From contig NW_025939466.1 of assembly GCF_000764305.2 (NCBI RefSeq), positions 124,001-188,000 on the forward strand: DNA of 64,000 nt, written 5' to 3'. Origin of the DNA: Hyalella azteca. Lineage: Eukaryota > Arthropoda > Malacostraca > Amphipoda > Hyalellidae. The position numbers were made by a program, and so were the translations under genes. The notes under the pieces were generated by a model, which had not been told where the DNA came from, made no database searches, and saw only the letters and a program-made list of their open reading frames with translations. Below are positions 34,610 to 45,313 of the stretch, piece by piece; the first letter of the stretch is position 1, and the number at the start of each line of letters is the position of its first letter.

Positions 34610-36195
34610 ATTTACATTTGAATATAGAACTAAATTAGATTACCCTATAACTTCACATTTATAAATTTTACAGTTAATTTTTAGGAATTTTATTACCTCT
34701 CACTAAGCTTTCATTGAAGCCAATGTGAACTAAATTCAACAAGCTATGGTTAAACTTTGACAATTCGTGTACAGTGTACTTTTAGATCATGAAGAATAAA
34801 CATTTTCCCCGAACTATATTAAGTGTCAATCAATGATTCGTTTTCGTGATATTATAAATATTATGATTTTCTAGAAAAATCACCATGCAGAAGAAGCAGA
34901 TTTTTACGAGTCAGAAAACAAGAAGTTTCCTTAGAATTCTTTGACATCTATTATTTAATATATCGATAAGATATCATTTTGTGACACTTCATTTTAGACG
35001 AGAAAGTTTTTTTTTTCATACAATTCGTCACTTATTATGCGATGAAGTAGAAGAATAAACCGACGAAATGGTCCGACACATACCTACTTACTTTCGGTGA
35101 GTGGAGGTTCGTGTACACGGTTTTTTAATGGGTTGGATTACTCGTTTTGGTTCATTTATCATTTTTATTCTAAATAATTGGATGAGTAATATGAAATTTA
35201 GCCATGCATATTGATGTTCACATATTATTTTGGATTTTGATACCGAGGTAATTCTTACACATTAAATAAAAATGATCTAAGTGGAAAAGTTATTTTTTGA
35301 TAATTACAATTTTGTCATACATAAAGGAACGGTCCGTGCGCCTCCACCTGTCGCATTTTTGTGGGTCAAGTAATATACTACAGCATATCGCGCTCCTATA
35401 AAGTTTGCTTTCTAAATTCTAAACATTGCAATTTGAAACTTGAATGAAGTTATAAAATTTTGAAATGGAATTTGACCAAATTAATTCTGGAATCCGCAGA
35501 AATTCAGACAGCCTCTTTATGCACCTTCGCACTGTCTTATTTTCCTGCAATTTTCGACTGTTTCTTCGTGACGAAGATATAAGTGCTCCGGTAGTCGTTT
35601 CCTTTTTTCTCCAACGTAACTGCGAGTGCCGCGGATTTTTTTGATCCCGGAGCTAACCCAAAAATAGAGAATCTCACTACATCACAGTTGCAGCATTTCT
35701 TGGAAGCGGAACATAGTCCTACTAGTGCTACGGTGGTGAATGACATGCCAAAAAGCGCCCTGGAAGCTATGGAATATGCAAGTGACTCGGTAGGCCAGAA
35801 GAGGAGGGGATCTTTTGTTGAAGAGCAACAGCATGTGAGAAGTATAAGAAGAATATACCGCAACGGAATTCAGGCCACTGTGAACAAAAAACCCAGTTAA
35901 TCCACCTCCTGTCTCCAGCCATGCCTGGTCCAGTGGTCCTCTTTTAGTATCTGAACCTCATACCGTGACTATATAATCAGAACCCTGACATCCGTTTGAT
36001 CATAGTCCACCCAGTCTCAGTTGAAGACCGGAAAACCCTGACCTTACCAGCAAAACTTTGCCATATACTCCAAATTCTACCCTACAATAAGATGAGTATA
36101 TATCTGACGTACAAGTGAATATGCGATGGCAACTCCTTGCAATAGAACTCGCAAGGGCTGAAAAAGACCAAATAAATTTCTTATTCAACTTTTAA
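34610..36195. other. Non-coding interval, possible LINE ORF1 remains at the end
   Basis: No firm gene. A 70-codon plus reading at 35688-35900 followed by Pro/Ser-rich sequence could be decayed LINE ORF1, because a LINE ORF2 relic follows on the same strand. This is only a positional inference. Confidence 0.3.
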
Positions 36196-37699
36196 AAAAT
36201 AGGAACACGGGGAACATGGAATGTGACATGCACATTACCATCACTGGCAAATATCACTATGGTGTAGTTTCTCCAATTGACCCAGATGTAGAAATAGAAG
36301 AAGAAATCCAAAGGCAACTACGGAATGCATGTAACTTTAAAGTTTAAAGTTGTTGTTTTAAAGCTGAACCATTGCCCCCAGCATCACGCAAATATGACAA
36401 AATATCAACAGGAAAGCGGAGCCCATCTGCACATGCTCTCTGTGCTATGTCTCCCTCTGCTAATTGTGTTTGTTCTGATAAGATTGCTGGGGGTAGGGGG
36501 TAGGAGGAAACCTGTTAGGGAGGATCCACAACTTTCTTACAAATAGAGTACAAGCTGTCGCAATTGGAAACTCAAAATCGAGAGAAGCGAAAGTGAAAAG
36601 CGGAGTGCCACAGCTAGGCACCAATCCTCTTCCTCATCGCCGAAATCGACTCAGAACTTACCCACGCATCAACATCATTGTTTGCGGGCGATACAAGAGT
36701 GCTGATGAAGATCACAGAGGATCTAGCCTGCGAGAGGTAACAGGACGACTTGTCGACAATATATGATTGGGCCCCAGTGAATAACATGCAATTCAACGGC
36801 ACCAAGTTCGAAGTAATGGGATACAGAGTCCGCACAGAGATCGGGATGCCACATCGCTATTTGGCATCAGGTGGCACAGAAATTGAGGAGAAGCAACTAG
36901 TTCGAGATCTCGGAGTTTTGATGAGTACTAAAGTGACCTTCGATGCCCATATCGAGGAAATAGTCGCGCGCAGCCGGCAACGGATGGGGTGGATATGGCG
37001 GACATTTAGAACGAGAGAAGCAGCACACTCTTCAGAGCCCTGAAGCTCCCCAATCTAAAGTACTGATCTCAGCTTTGGGCGCCGCTCAAGGAGGGTGCGA
37101 TGCGGAAAATGGATACAGTGCAGTGGGCTTTCACGTACAGCATCAGCGGCATGAGGGAGCTGAACCTGAACTACTGGGGAAGGCTGAAACACCTTACACC
37201 TGGGACTGTACATACTGGAGAGGAGAGGAGAGAAGTATATCATACTGTACACTTGGAAAATGATAACCGGACAGCTTCCGACTTTGAATGTGAAACCTCC
37301 AGAATAGTGACACATTACAACGAAACGAGGGGGAGGCTGTGCAGGATTCACCCATTTAATAACCGGGTCGCGGCCACAGTACAGACTCTTCGTGAGGGAT
37401 CACTGTCCGTGGCAGGACCAAGGCTGTTTAACGCCTTAACAAAGGTGCTGAGAGGAGGGGAGTTTACCCTCGCGACTTTCAAGAGACAACTGAATAGGTT
37501 TCTGAAGAAGATCCCGTATTTACCAGTAATGGGAAACTACCATCAGCAAGTAACAAGCAACAGCATCTTGCATCAGCTGGCCCAAAGGAGGGCAAATAGA
37601 CGGAACACGTCCAACGTTACATCCAGGACCCGAGAGCGGGGTGACCTGCCCAGCGACGACTCGGAGACGGAGGACGACGAAGGCGGAGCATCAGCTTGA
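36196..37699 (+). pseudogene. Non-LTR retrotransposon reverse transcriptase relic (C-terminal half)
   Basis: Frameshifted plus-strand LINE ORF2. Recognisable in order: a tract ending NRVQAVAIGNSKSREAKV and SGVPQ (about 36545-36630; palm block 4), IDSELTHASTSLFAGDT (about 36645-36700), then WAPVNNMQFNGTKFEVMGYR and KQLVRDLGVLMSTKVTFDAH (about 36765-36955), and a long intact C-terminal reading 37100-37699. That reading holds the LFNALTKVLR and FKRQLNRFLKKIPYLP segments typical of arthropod and aquatic-invertebrate LINEs. The catalytic F/YxDD block reads FAGDT, so one aspartate is lost. An in-frame stop follows at about 36738. The acidic/Arg-rich end (DDSETEDDE) is unusual. A possible ORF1 piece (ITITGKYHYGVVSPIDPDVE) is at about 36225-36290. 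Different family from the CR1-like copies nearby. Confidence 0.82.
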
Positions 37700-38046
37700 C
37701 CGTGGACTATGAAGTCCTAAACTCATCATAAGGTCATAGGGTGCTACTGAGAACCTCCCATCCTACTTAGATGTATCGGATTTTGAACTTGTATCTAGAT
37801 CTGAGTAATGATGTTGAACTTCCTTCAAAAGCTCCCTCCCCACCAAGTCTGAAGCCTCCAAATGTGAAACTCGCAGCAAAACAAGCCAGATGAATGGAGA
37901 TCGCAGTCTTGTGATCAGAGATTGATCTCCCCTTAGCAGTAGCTCCTACAATCCAAAGAAAAAATAAAACCCAGCAGAAAGGTAAAAGCAACAAATGGCA
38001 TCTGCATATTTGTTTGAGTTCTCAATAATCTCACTTAACTGCAATA
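37700..38046. other. Non-coding interval
   Basis: Probable 3' untranslated part of the preceding LINE relic. No separate feature recognised. Confidence 0.3.
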
Positions 38047-38465
38047 CTGCCAAACGGGGTAATAAGGGACGGGCGGGGTAAATCGGGACAGTCGCCTCAC
38101 ATTATTTTCATGGAAATGTTGTAGCAGCTAAATAAACTAATCAAAATATTGCAAAACTAAAAATAGTGGCGTAAAGTTTAACATTTTTACTATCTATGTA
38201 GCATAAAGCAAGTTAAAAAAGAAATCATTCATTTACTACCTCGAAGAAATCCCTGAAAAAGTGTGAAAAGTGAGATTCTGGGAAAGTACCTCTGCTAAGG
38301 TCTGTAGCAAAGAAAATATTCGCCGTATTAAAAATTTTACTTACGTAAAAGTTGCACAAAGGTGTTGGCTTAAAAACGTGATTGACGGAATTTACGTATC
38401 TCATTAAAAAAATGGCGGCCATTTCCGCACGACGGGGTAATAGGGACACCCCTAAAACGCATTTA

Positions 38466-38932
38466 CAGTAGAAACTCGGTTAGCAAAGGCTCCAGTTAAC
38501 CAAAAAAGCAATAACCAACAAAAACTTTTGATTACATCTACTTCGCTCAGCAAAGAAATTTCGTTTAGCAAAAAATTAATGCATCATTGGTCATCACAAA
38601 ATTATGATAGAATGTCAATAGATAGAATTGTGCACAGGGCAACATAGAATGACAAGTAATTAACCTAAACTACGATTTATTTCTCCACAAAATATGATGG
38701 TTGTCATTGAACTATTCTTTTCTACATCAGGTATGTTTTTACGATATTTTTTTTTTTGTTATTGTGAATTCATTTAACCCAATTAATATTGTGTGAAATT
38801 ACAAGCCGTCTTGCAAGCTTATAGACACAGAAGAAATGCTACATGGCTGCTGATATGAAGCTTGCAGTGGACAAGGTCATTGTAAATGCACAATGGCGCG
38901 TCAATGAATACGGTATTACACGATGAATACAA
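38466..38932 (+). pseudogene. Possible pogo/Tigger-like end with a psq-type HTH remnant
   Basis: CAGTAGAAACTCGGTTA at 38466 follows TTA and resembles pogo/Tigger termini. About 360 bp downstream a short plus reading (38827-38932) contains KCYMAADMKLAVDKVI and VNEYGITR before a stop. This pattern is similar to the psq helix-turn-helix at the start of pogo-family transposases. No matching right terminus was found, and the similarity is short. Confidence 0.35.
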
Positions 38933-39074
38933 TAACACGATAATGTGTGAATAAGGTGATATCATATCAATAATGGCAGAACAAGTAAAAAACTCAGAAA
39001 ATGTCATTTATTCTACAGCTACATCATCTACTAAGGATGATGAGGCCTTTAGAGTACTGTTAGTAAAAAGTAAA

Positions 39075-39810
39075 AACATAACATAGTGATGTCGGCGCTG
39101 AAGAGTAGGCCTGATGTGGCCTGTCGCCGATTCTTTTTCTTTTCGTGACTTGCTCACAGAAAATCTAAAATCGTGTCATTTGACCGGATCTTTTCATGAT
39201 TGGCGATAGTTTGAAATATCTACTAGGCTTCAACCGGGTTTGATATGGTGCTAGGCATTTCAAATCTGAACATATATTTTTCCATAGCGTTCTCTAGTCT
39301 GTTCTTGAACGCGCTCATACTCGGAGCGCCAACGATGTCATCGGGGAGGCTGTTCCACATGTCGGTGCTTCGAAGCGAGAAGAAATGTCGCGTGGATAAG
39401 TTGCACAGCAGTGTTTTTAGTTTATAGTCGTGACCCCTGGTGTTGGTTCTTGTTTCAAATTCTAGTAATCCTTCGGGGCCTTGTATAAACCACGAGTATA
39501 CTTGTATACTTCAATGAGGTCCCCACGCAGACGTCGATAACTGAGGCTTGGAAGCTTCATAATCTTTAATCTTTCATCATAAGTCTTGCCCTTCAAGCCT
39601 GGAATTATCCTTGTTGCACGTCTTTGAACATTCTCTAATAAATGTTTATCCTTTTCAAATCTCGGTGACCACACAACGTTTACAAACTCTAGAATCGGGC
39701 GCACGACAGCAAACAGCTGCTTCATCGCTTCTGCATCTAGGAACTCATATGAGCATCTCATTAGTCCAAGACGTTTATTGGATGTATTAGCTTGCGTTCA
39801 CTTTGCATGC
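39075..39810 (-). mobile_element. CR1/L2-like LINE, 5'-truncated copy nested in the TA-target transposon
   Basis: Begins (on +) AACATAACATAGTGATGTC as the other family members do. On the minus strand it encodes the ORF2 C-terminal region (AVVRPILEF, VNVVWSPRFEKDKHL, RRATRIIPGLKGK, LPSLSYRRLRGDLIEVYKY; 39761-39462). It ends at the 5' side near TTAGCTTGCGTT, where the 3.5-kb copy continues (42070-42080). It has its own frameshifts. Same strand as the copy at 41353. Confidence 0.88.
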
Positions 39811-40079
39811 TTCAAACGTTATAAAATTGGGTTTTATTTCAAGTGTCCCGGATTACCCTGTCCCCATGGGTAATTCAGGACGCTTTTATTTTGCGCCTGG
39901 TACCTAACGAATAGCACATGGAATTTTTTGGAGATGCCATTCGATAGCCCCCGCAAGGAGCTTTAAAATGAGCCCAAACTTGTTTATGAAATGTTCAATG
40001 GTAAAAATTTATAAACGAAAATCACTCAGAACCGTCCCTTATTACCCCGTTTGACGGTAGCATCTACCAACATCTTGTA

Positions 40080-40745
40080 GAAATTAAATTGCTACTATAC
40101 ACCCAGAAATCATGTATCATGTGCCTCTAAGAAACCTGGACTCCAAATGGAGGCGGCCTGTGCACCTTATTCAAGCAATCCCTAAGTGCTCGAGCCATCT
40201 CCCTATGCGTAGATATCGTGGAGGCAACCTGGAAGTTCAAGCCATCAAACTCTGCCTCAGAGACAATTACCACACCACCATCATGAAAATCTATAATCCT
40301 AGCAAACCAAGACGTATAACGAAATTCTTTTTATGTAAATCCACTGACCTCCGCATACATTATATTAGAAGACTTAAATGCACATCATAAATCTCATCTC
40401 ATAATAAACACTTTTGCTGTATTACTGAATAAAACAGATTTCTATACATATATAGACAGACGCAGTGGAAAAAGGTGGTGGCTGGACTTGACCTGTTTCT
40501 GCTGACATTGTGCCACTTTTTGAGCTGAAGCTAATACAGGATGTTGCAGTGACCATTTTCCTCTCTGTGCCTCAGCATTTATGCCATTAATGTGGATGCA
40601 CCAATCCCTGCTGGAAGATTGGAAGCCACTCCCTCATTTTTTTTGCAGGAGCTGTCACTCCATCCAAACGTATACGCCCGAGATCTGTGGATGACCTTAT
40701 AGCCAGGATGTCTCACAGAGAATCCCTGAAGCTGCAAACATAGAT
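40080..40745 (+). pseudogene. Jockey-like LINE endonuclease relic
   Basis: Plus-strand AP-endonuclease fragment with frameshifts: CLQETW-like and GGG segments (about 40120-40160), LPMRRYRGGNLEVQAIKL (40201-40255), HTTIMKIYNPSKPRRITKF (40273-40326), a decayed GD(L)NAHHKSH block (about 40350-40390), FAVLLNKTDF (about 40410-40440) and a SDHFPL-like block near 40545. The NLEVQAIKL...IYNP and LNAHHKSH patterns are characteristic of arthropod Jockey-group endonucleases. It ends about 20 bp before the left border of duplication copy 2. Confidence 0.78.
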
Positions 40746-41598
40746 TTTGACAATAGCTTCATTGTATAAATAATTATTACCATCCATAAATTATTCCTCC
40801 CTCACAAATAATGAATGTTTATTTGTGGTACAGGACGACACGACCTGACCAACCACAGGCGCTTGCAAGTGACAGTTGGGTGGCTTTAAGCCCCCTAGCT
40901 ACTCACTTGTTCACAATGTGGTAATCCTCGAAATTCGATGTAATAAACGCGTGTCGTGATGCAAAATGAGTACAGCGATTTAGCTCGTACTTCGAGCTAA
41001 ATCGAAACTTGCGTATCGTGATGCAAAAATTTGATCATGAAAGGTTCACGCTTACCACGAAACATCAAATAACGCTGTACAGCGTGACTCATGATACTAT
41101 ACGAGTTTTATGTTATTGAGTAGTTTCTTACAATGCATTCTAGTCATGAGTTTTGTATTTATTGAAACTTACATGAGATTTAGGCCTGTGAATTTGATCA
41201 CTAACGACACGTTGTTATCTGCATCAGATATGCGCTAATAAGTCTTGTCCATTTGTGAGAAGGATACTTCAAATAGCGACAGGATACTTCACGTATCGAC
41301 ACGTACACTGCACATTTATGAAGTTTAACACTCAAACCGGTGCTACGTTTCATAACATAACATAACATATTGATCTCGGCGCTGAAGTGTAGGCCTGATG
41401 TGGCCTGTCGCCGATTCTTTTCCTTTTCGTGCCATGTTCACATAAGATCTAATATCGTTTCATTTGACCGGATCTTTTCATGACTGACGATAGTTTCAAG
41501 TAGCTACTAGACTTCCACCGGGTTCGATATGGTGCTAGGCATTTCAAATCTGAACATATATTTTTCCATAGCTTTATCTAGTCTGTTCTTGAACGCGT

Positions 41599-42247
41599 TC
41601 ATACTTGGAGCGCCAACGATGTCATTGGTGAGGCTGTTCCACATGTCGGTGATTCAAAGCGAGAAAAAATTTTGTCGCTTGGAGAAGTTGCAGCGCAGTT
41701 TTTTAGTTTATAGCCGTGGCTCTTGGTGTTGGTTCTTGTTTCAAATTCTAGTAATCCTTCGGGGACCTTGTATAATCCATGAGTATACTTGTATAATTCA
41801 ATGAGGTCCCCACTCAGACGTCGATAACTGAGGCTTGGAAGCTTCATAATCTTCAATCTTTCTTCATAGGACTTGCCCTTCAAGCCTGGAATTATCCTTG
41901 TTGCATGTCTTTGAACATTCTCTATAAAATTTCTGTTCTTTTCAAATCTCGGCGACCACACTACGTTTCCAAACTCTAGATTCGGGCGCACGACAGCAAC
42001 AAACAACTGCTTCATCGCTTCTGCATCTAGGAACTCGTATGAGCGTCTGATTAGTCCAAGAAGTTTGTTGGATGCGTTAGCTTGCGTTTCAACATGCTTA
42101 GAAAATTTCAGCACCATGTCGACATAAACTCCGAGATCTTTTTCCACACTAGACTTTTCAATCATTACTCTCTCGTTGCAACCATGTCTTCTCATACTGT
42201 AATCTTGTTGTTCATTGTTCTTCCCGAGGTGAAGTACTGTACAATCG
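41599..42247 (-). pseudogene. CR1-like ORF2, C-terminal region
   Basis: Continuation of the LINE ORF2 after the cDNA insertion: TVLHLGKNN, VEKDLGVYVDMVLKFSKHVE, LLGLIRRSYEFLDAEAMKQL, VVRPNLEFGNVVWSPRF, VQRHATRIIPGLKGK, LPSLSYRRLSGDLIELYKYT, then a frameshift near 41690 and the terminal AFKN...DKAMEKYMF block near 41560. This is the same C-terminal region as in the truncated copies at 22903 and 39075, which allows subfamily comparison. Confidence 0.88.
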
Positions 42248-42255
42248 TCAGTATT

Positions 42256-42576
42256 TTTTTTGTTTTTTTAAAGGCCTCCCACACTCACCATTCCAACAAA
42301 AGGAATTAATTTTATTAATTAAAAACAGGGAATGGTTTCATGTCACTGATCAGGGCCCCGACCTTTACGCCTCTCATGGTGGCTTACATCGACTCCGAGG
42401 GTCACTGAGCTGTGACGCGACCGAGGAGCGGGCCCACGTCGAACTTTTCTCTGACTGCTGTTAGGATGCTAGCTGCATTGCCTCTCTGCACGGCCAAACC
42501 CAACCTTTGCTCCAACCATAGAGTCTCTCTTCGTTCGCCGGACAATTCCGTAATGCTACGGCCGTCAGTAATAATA
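42256..42576 (-). pseudogene. Retroposed cDNA fragment inside the LINE, poly(A) tail and 8-bp target duplication
   Basis: A 321-bp insertion in LINE ORF2. It is bounded by TCAGTATT at 42248-42255 and 42577-42584. On the minus strand it ends in an A-rich tract (complement of TTTTTTTGTTTTTTT at 42256) with an AATAAA about 40 bases upstream (complement at 42309-42316). The LINE reading is continuous across the empty site (LRFNTD to DCTVLHLGKNN). The insert has an open segment of about 57 codons (ELSGERRETLWLEQRLGLAV, then RGNAASILTAV...) ending in TGA at 42402, then about 130 bases of apparent 3' UTR. This is the form of a 5'-truncated processed mRNA copy mobilised by LINE machinery. I do not recognise the source gene. 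Confidence 0.75.
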
Positions 42577-42584
42577 TCAGTATT

Positions 42585-44540
42585 AAACCGCAGCTGCCAC
42601 GTATCAGCCCAGTTACTTAAACTGTCAAGATCATCTTGCAATTGCGCTTTATTTGACGCATCCTTCACTGTATTATAAACTTTTGTGTCATCGACATACA
42701 TGGAGCACACGCTGGACACTACTTCTGGCAGATCATTTATAAAAGCAACGAACAAAATAGGCCCAAGAACGCTTCCTTGTGGCACGCCACTGCGCACTGA
42801 TGCCCAGTCTGACACTGGGCATCAGTGCGCTGTCAAATGCTTGGCAAAATCGAGGTACAATGCATCCACTGGCTCTCTTTCGTCCATCAGGCGAGCCCAA
42901 TCGTTCAACGTAGATAATAAGTTAGTGGTGCAGGATCTACCGGCGATAAAACCATGTTGACAATCTGATATGAGATGGTGAGCAGTCAAGTGATCGATAA
43001 TCCTATCCCTCTCAACAGATTCCATTAGCTTACAAACAACACTTTTCAGACTGACAGGGCGATAGTTGCCGGGGCTGCTTTCGTCACCTTTTTTGAACAA
43101 TGGTGTTACTTGAGCTTCTTTCCAGTCGGACGGCTAAGTTCCCTCGTTCAAGGTTTGTTGAAAGAATACTGTCAATGGGCCTGCCAGAACGGTTGCTAAT
43201 TCTTTGAGCAATCTGGGATGGAAGCCGTCTGGTCCACACGACTTTTTGGGATTTAGAGCTACCAGGCGCTTGAGAACCTCTTCTTCACGTATTTCAAAAC
43301 ATATTAACTTCGAGCCGACTGGGCCTTCCTCAATATCTGGAATACTGTTCAAGTCCTCGTCTGTGAACACACTCCTGAAGAACTGATTAAGAACGTTTGC
43401 CTTGCCCTCATCAGAGGAAATCTTTCGTTGGTCTACTTTAAAATCAGATATACCGTCCTTTGACTTTCTTACACTTCGAACTAGCATGTAAAAAGACTGC
43501 TTTCGGATTCTTTATGCATTTTTAGCAATATTTTTTTTCGAAGTTTTTTACTGCTGTGCGACAAACTTTTTAGCTTGATTTCGAGCTCTGGCACACAGGT
43601 TATAATCAGACTCGCTGCGAGTTCGTAAATAACGCTTGTAGGCTTCTTTCTTGGTCTTTAGCTGAGTCTTAACTGCACTATTCATCCACTGGGATTCTTT
43701 GACTCCTCCAAGCGTAATCTTGGGTACTGAGGCATCAACCGCATAACCCTGTCTTTGAGAAACGACAATGAATCAGCCACATTTATGTCCTTAATACAGT
43801 CCGAAATATTCGCCGCATTCACCGTTTCACGGAGTTTATCATAGTCGCCTTTCGCAAAGTTCAAACGTTCACGCTTCCGAAGCGTCTTTCCTGCACAACA
43901 CTTAATATTGAAAAATCATGATTGGTGGTGGCTTTTGCCCAACGGAGCCTCGTCGCGAAGCTCATCTATCATTGATTCTTCAATAGTAAACACAAGATCT
44001 AGAATGTTTGGGGTCTGTTTACCCTTAAAATGGGTTGGCTTGGTGATGCTCTGGATTAAAAATGAGTCTCGCACACTCATTAGAACATAAGAACAAGGAT
44101 GCTGGGTGATTCCCATCTCCTGGAGAAGATTCATCTGCCCAGTCTATTTCTGGATGGTTAAAGTCACCAACGATCAACGTATGCGACCTGCTGAATGACA
44201 TGCTCGGTAAAAGGCTGTTTAGTACTTTATTGTTATCAGAGGAGCTGTTAGGTGATCTGTAAATGACCCCTATGAGAAGGCTATCTTTGCCTTTTAGAGT
44301 AAGTTCACACCACACTGATTCTCTAGCTGATTGATGCTCTGCAGATAACTTAACTTGCTGGGCCCATTAAGAGGTTCTAACCCACAGAGCTACACCTCTA
44401 CTGCACTGCTCTTCATTTAAGTTATGAAAACAAGCAAAACCTGGCAGCTGAAATTCAACAGGTACAATTTTCCCCCGTGATTTTTAGGAGCGTTTCTGTA
44501 ATACAAATAATGTCTATACACTCGTTTGCGATCACAGTTA
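42585..44540 (-). pseudogene. CR1-like ORF2: endonuclease and reverse transcriptase, N-terminal part
   Basis: Endonuclease blocks: DIICITETLLKN-like (about 44505), GVIYRSPNSSSDNN (about 44270-44230), HTLIVGDFNHPEIDW (about 44185-44140; GDFN motif). Reverse transcriptase blocks: LNPKKSCGPDGFHPRLLKEL (about 43255-43200), NYRPVSLKSVVCKLMES (43070-43020), HGFIAGRSCTTNLL (about 42960-42915), DALYLDFAK (about 42860-42838), SGVPQGSVLGPILF (about 42790-42745) and catalytic YVDDT (about 42695). YVDD is intact. Stops or frameshifts separate the segments at about 43135 and 44020. Between LDFAK and SGVPQGS several dozen residues expected in the family are missing. Confidence 0.88.
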
Positions 44541-45313
44541 ACAGTTCACTTTTTTTTTGTTCAAAACGGAATCCGAGTTCGTGTAAAAACATTTAAAACT
44601 TTTTGTGCACTTTCACTTTGATGTATATGCGGTTACTTCCTACATTATTTAAAGGCCTTGATCTACGGACATCATTCCCACTAATTACTTGTCCTCCATC
44701 TCCTCTGACTGTCCGTGAGCAGCCGGTGTTGTCTTGGCAGCTTGGAAGTGATTGACCTGATTTTCCGTGCCTTATAATTACCGCCTGATTCTCTCCTGCC
44801 ATTTTTTGCGAAAAACTGCCCTTTCTAAGGGGGTGGAATCTTTGTTTACAAAAACCGACTTTCAGCATGGTATACTAAATTTTTTCCTTATCTTATCAGG
44901 TTCCGCTAGACATGAGGAAGAAATGCGAAACCTTCTGACGAGCTTATACCTTCTGATATTTTTTAGGGCACAGGGGTTGACGACTCCCTTTTTTTAATGG
45001 TTCCATTTTATGAGCATAATGGACCACTGGCCTTCATCAACGTGATGTCCATTAATTTCACTGACAATTAGCATGAATGAAACATGTAATATTTAGGGCG
45101 ATAGATATCTAGACCCACAAGATAGTCTAGATAACAGTCAACTTGACGTAAAGATAGAGCAGCCTTCGCCTTCAGTGTTGCAGGCAAACTCTTTGGAGAC
45201 TGTGGCAGGTGTGCTTATCAGCTGCGGCGCGGTCTCTACATGTCATTAATTTTGCTAAACATTCCTGGAGTTAAGAAACTGTATTCATTAAATGCATTGT
45301 CACCGGCGTAATC

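Larger units (their letters stand above)
38047..40057. mobile_element. TA-target DNA transposon with 22-bp perfect inverted repeats
   Basis: CAAACGGGGTAATAAGGGAC (38051 onward) is exactly inverted at 40053-40032, and the match continues imperfectly outward to TA dinucleotides at 38045-38046 and 40058-40059. Subterminal copies of the motif (GACGGGGTAATAGGGACA near 38431; GTCCCGGATTACCCTGTCC near 39844) support a real transposon. Length is about 2.0 kb, including a nested LINE fragment at 39075-39810, so the original was about 1.3 kb. The TA target suits the Tc1/mariner/pogo group. No full transposase is readable. Confidence 0.78.
41353..44859 (-). mobile_element. CR1/L2-like LINE, 3.5 kb, with TTTCA target duplication
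   Basis: Flanked by TTTCA at 41348-41352 and 44860-44864. Duplication copy 1 has the uninterrupted site (GCTACGTTTCAGCACGG, near 24414), so the borders are exact. The 3' end on the minus strand is a short (TTATG)n tail, as expected of CR1/L2-type LINEs. ORF2 is carried on the minus strand; no ORF1 is recognised, and the first approximately 300 bp of the element encode no known domain. It is broken by stops, an internal deletion with a palindromic junction (42792-42830) and a retroposed insert (42256-42576). Confidence 0.92.

Noticed and set aside
38819..39427. Short readings opposite the psq-like segment and at the start of the LINE copy
   Set aside because: Antisense shadows of the transposon remnant and of LINE ORF2.
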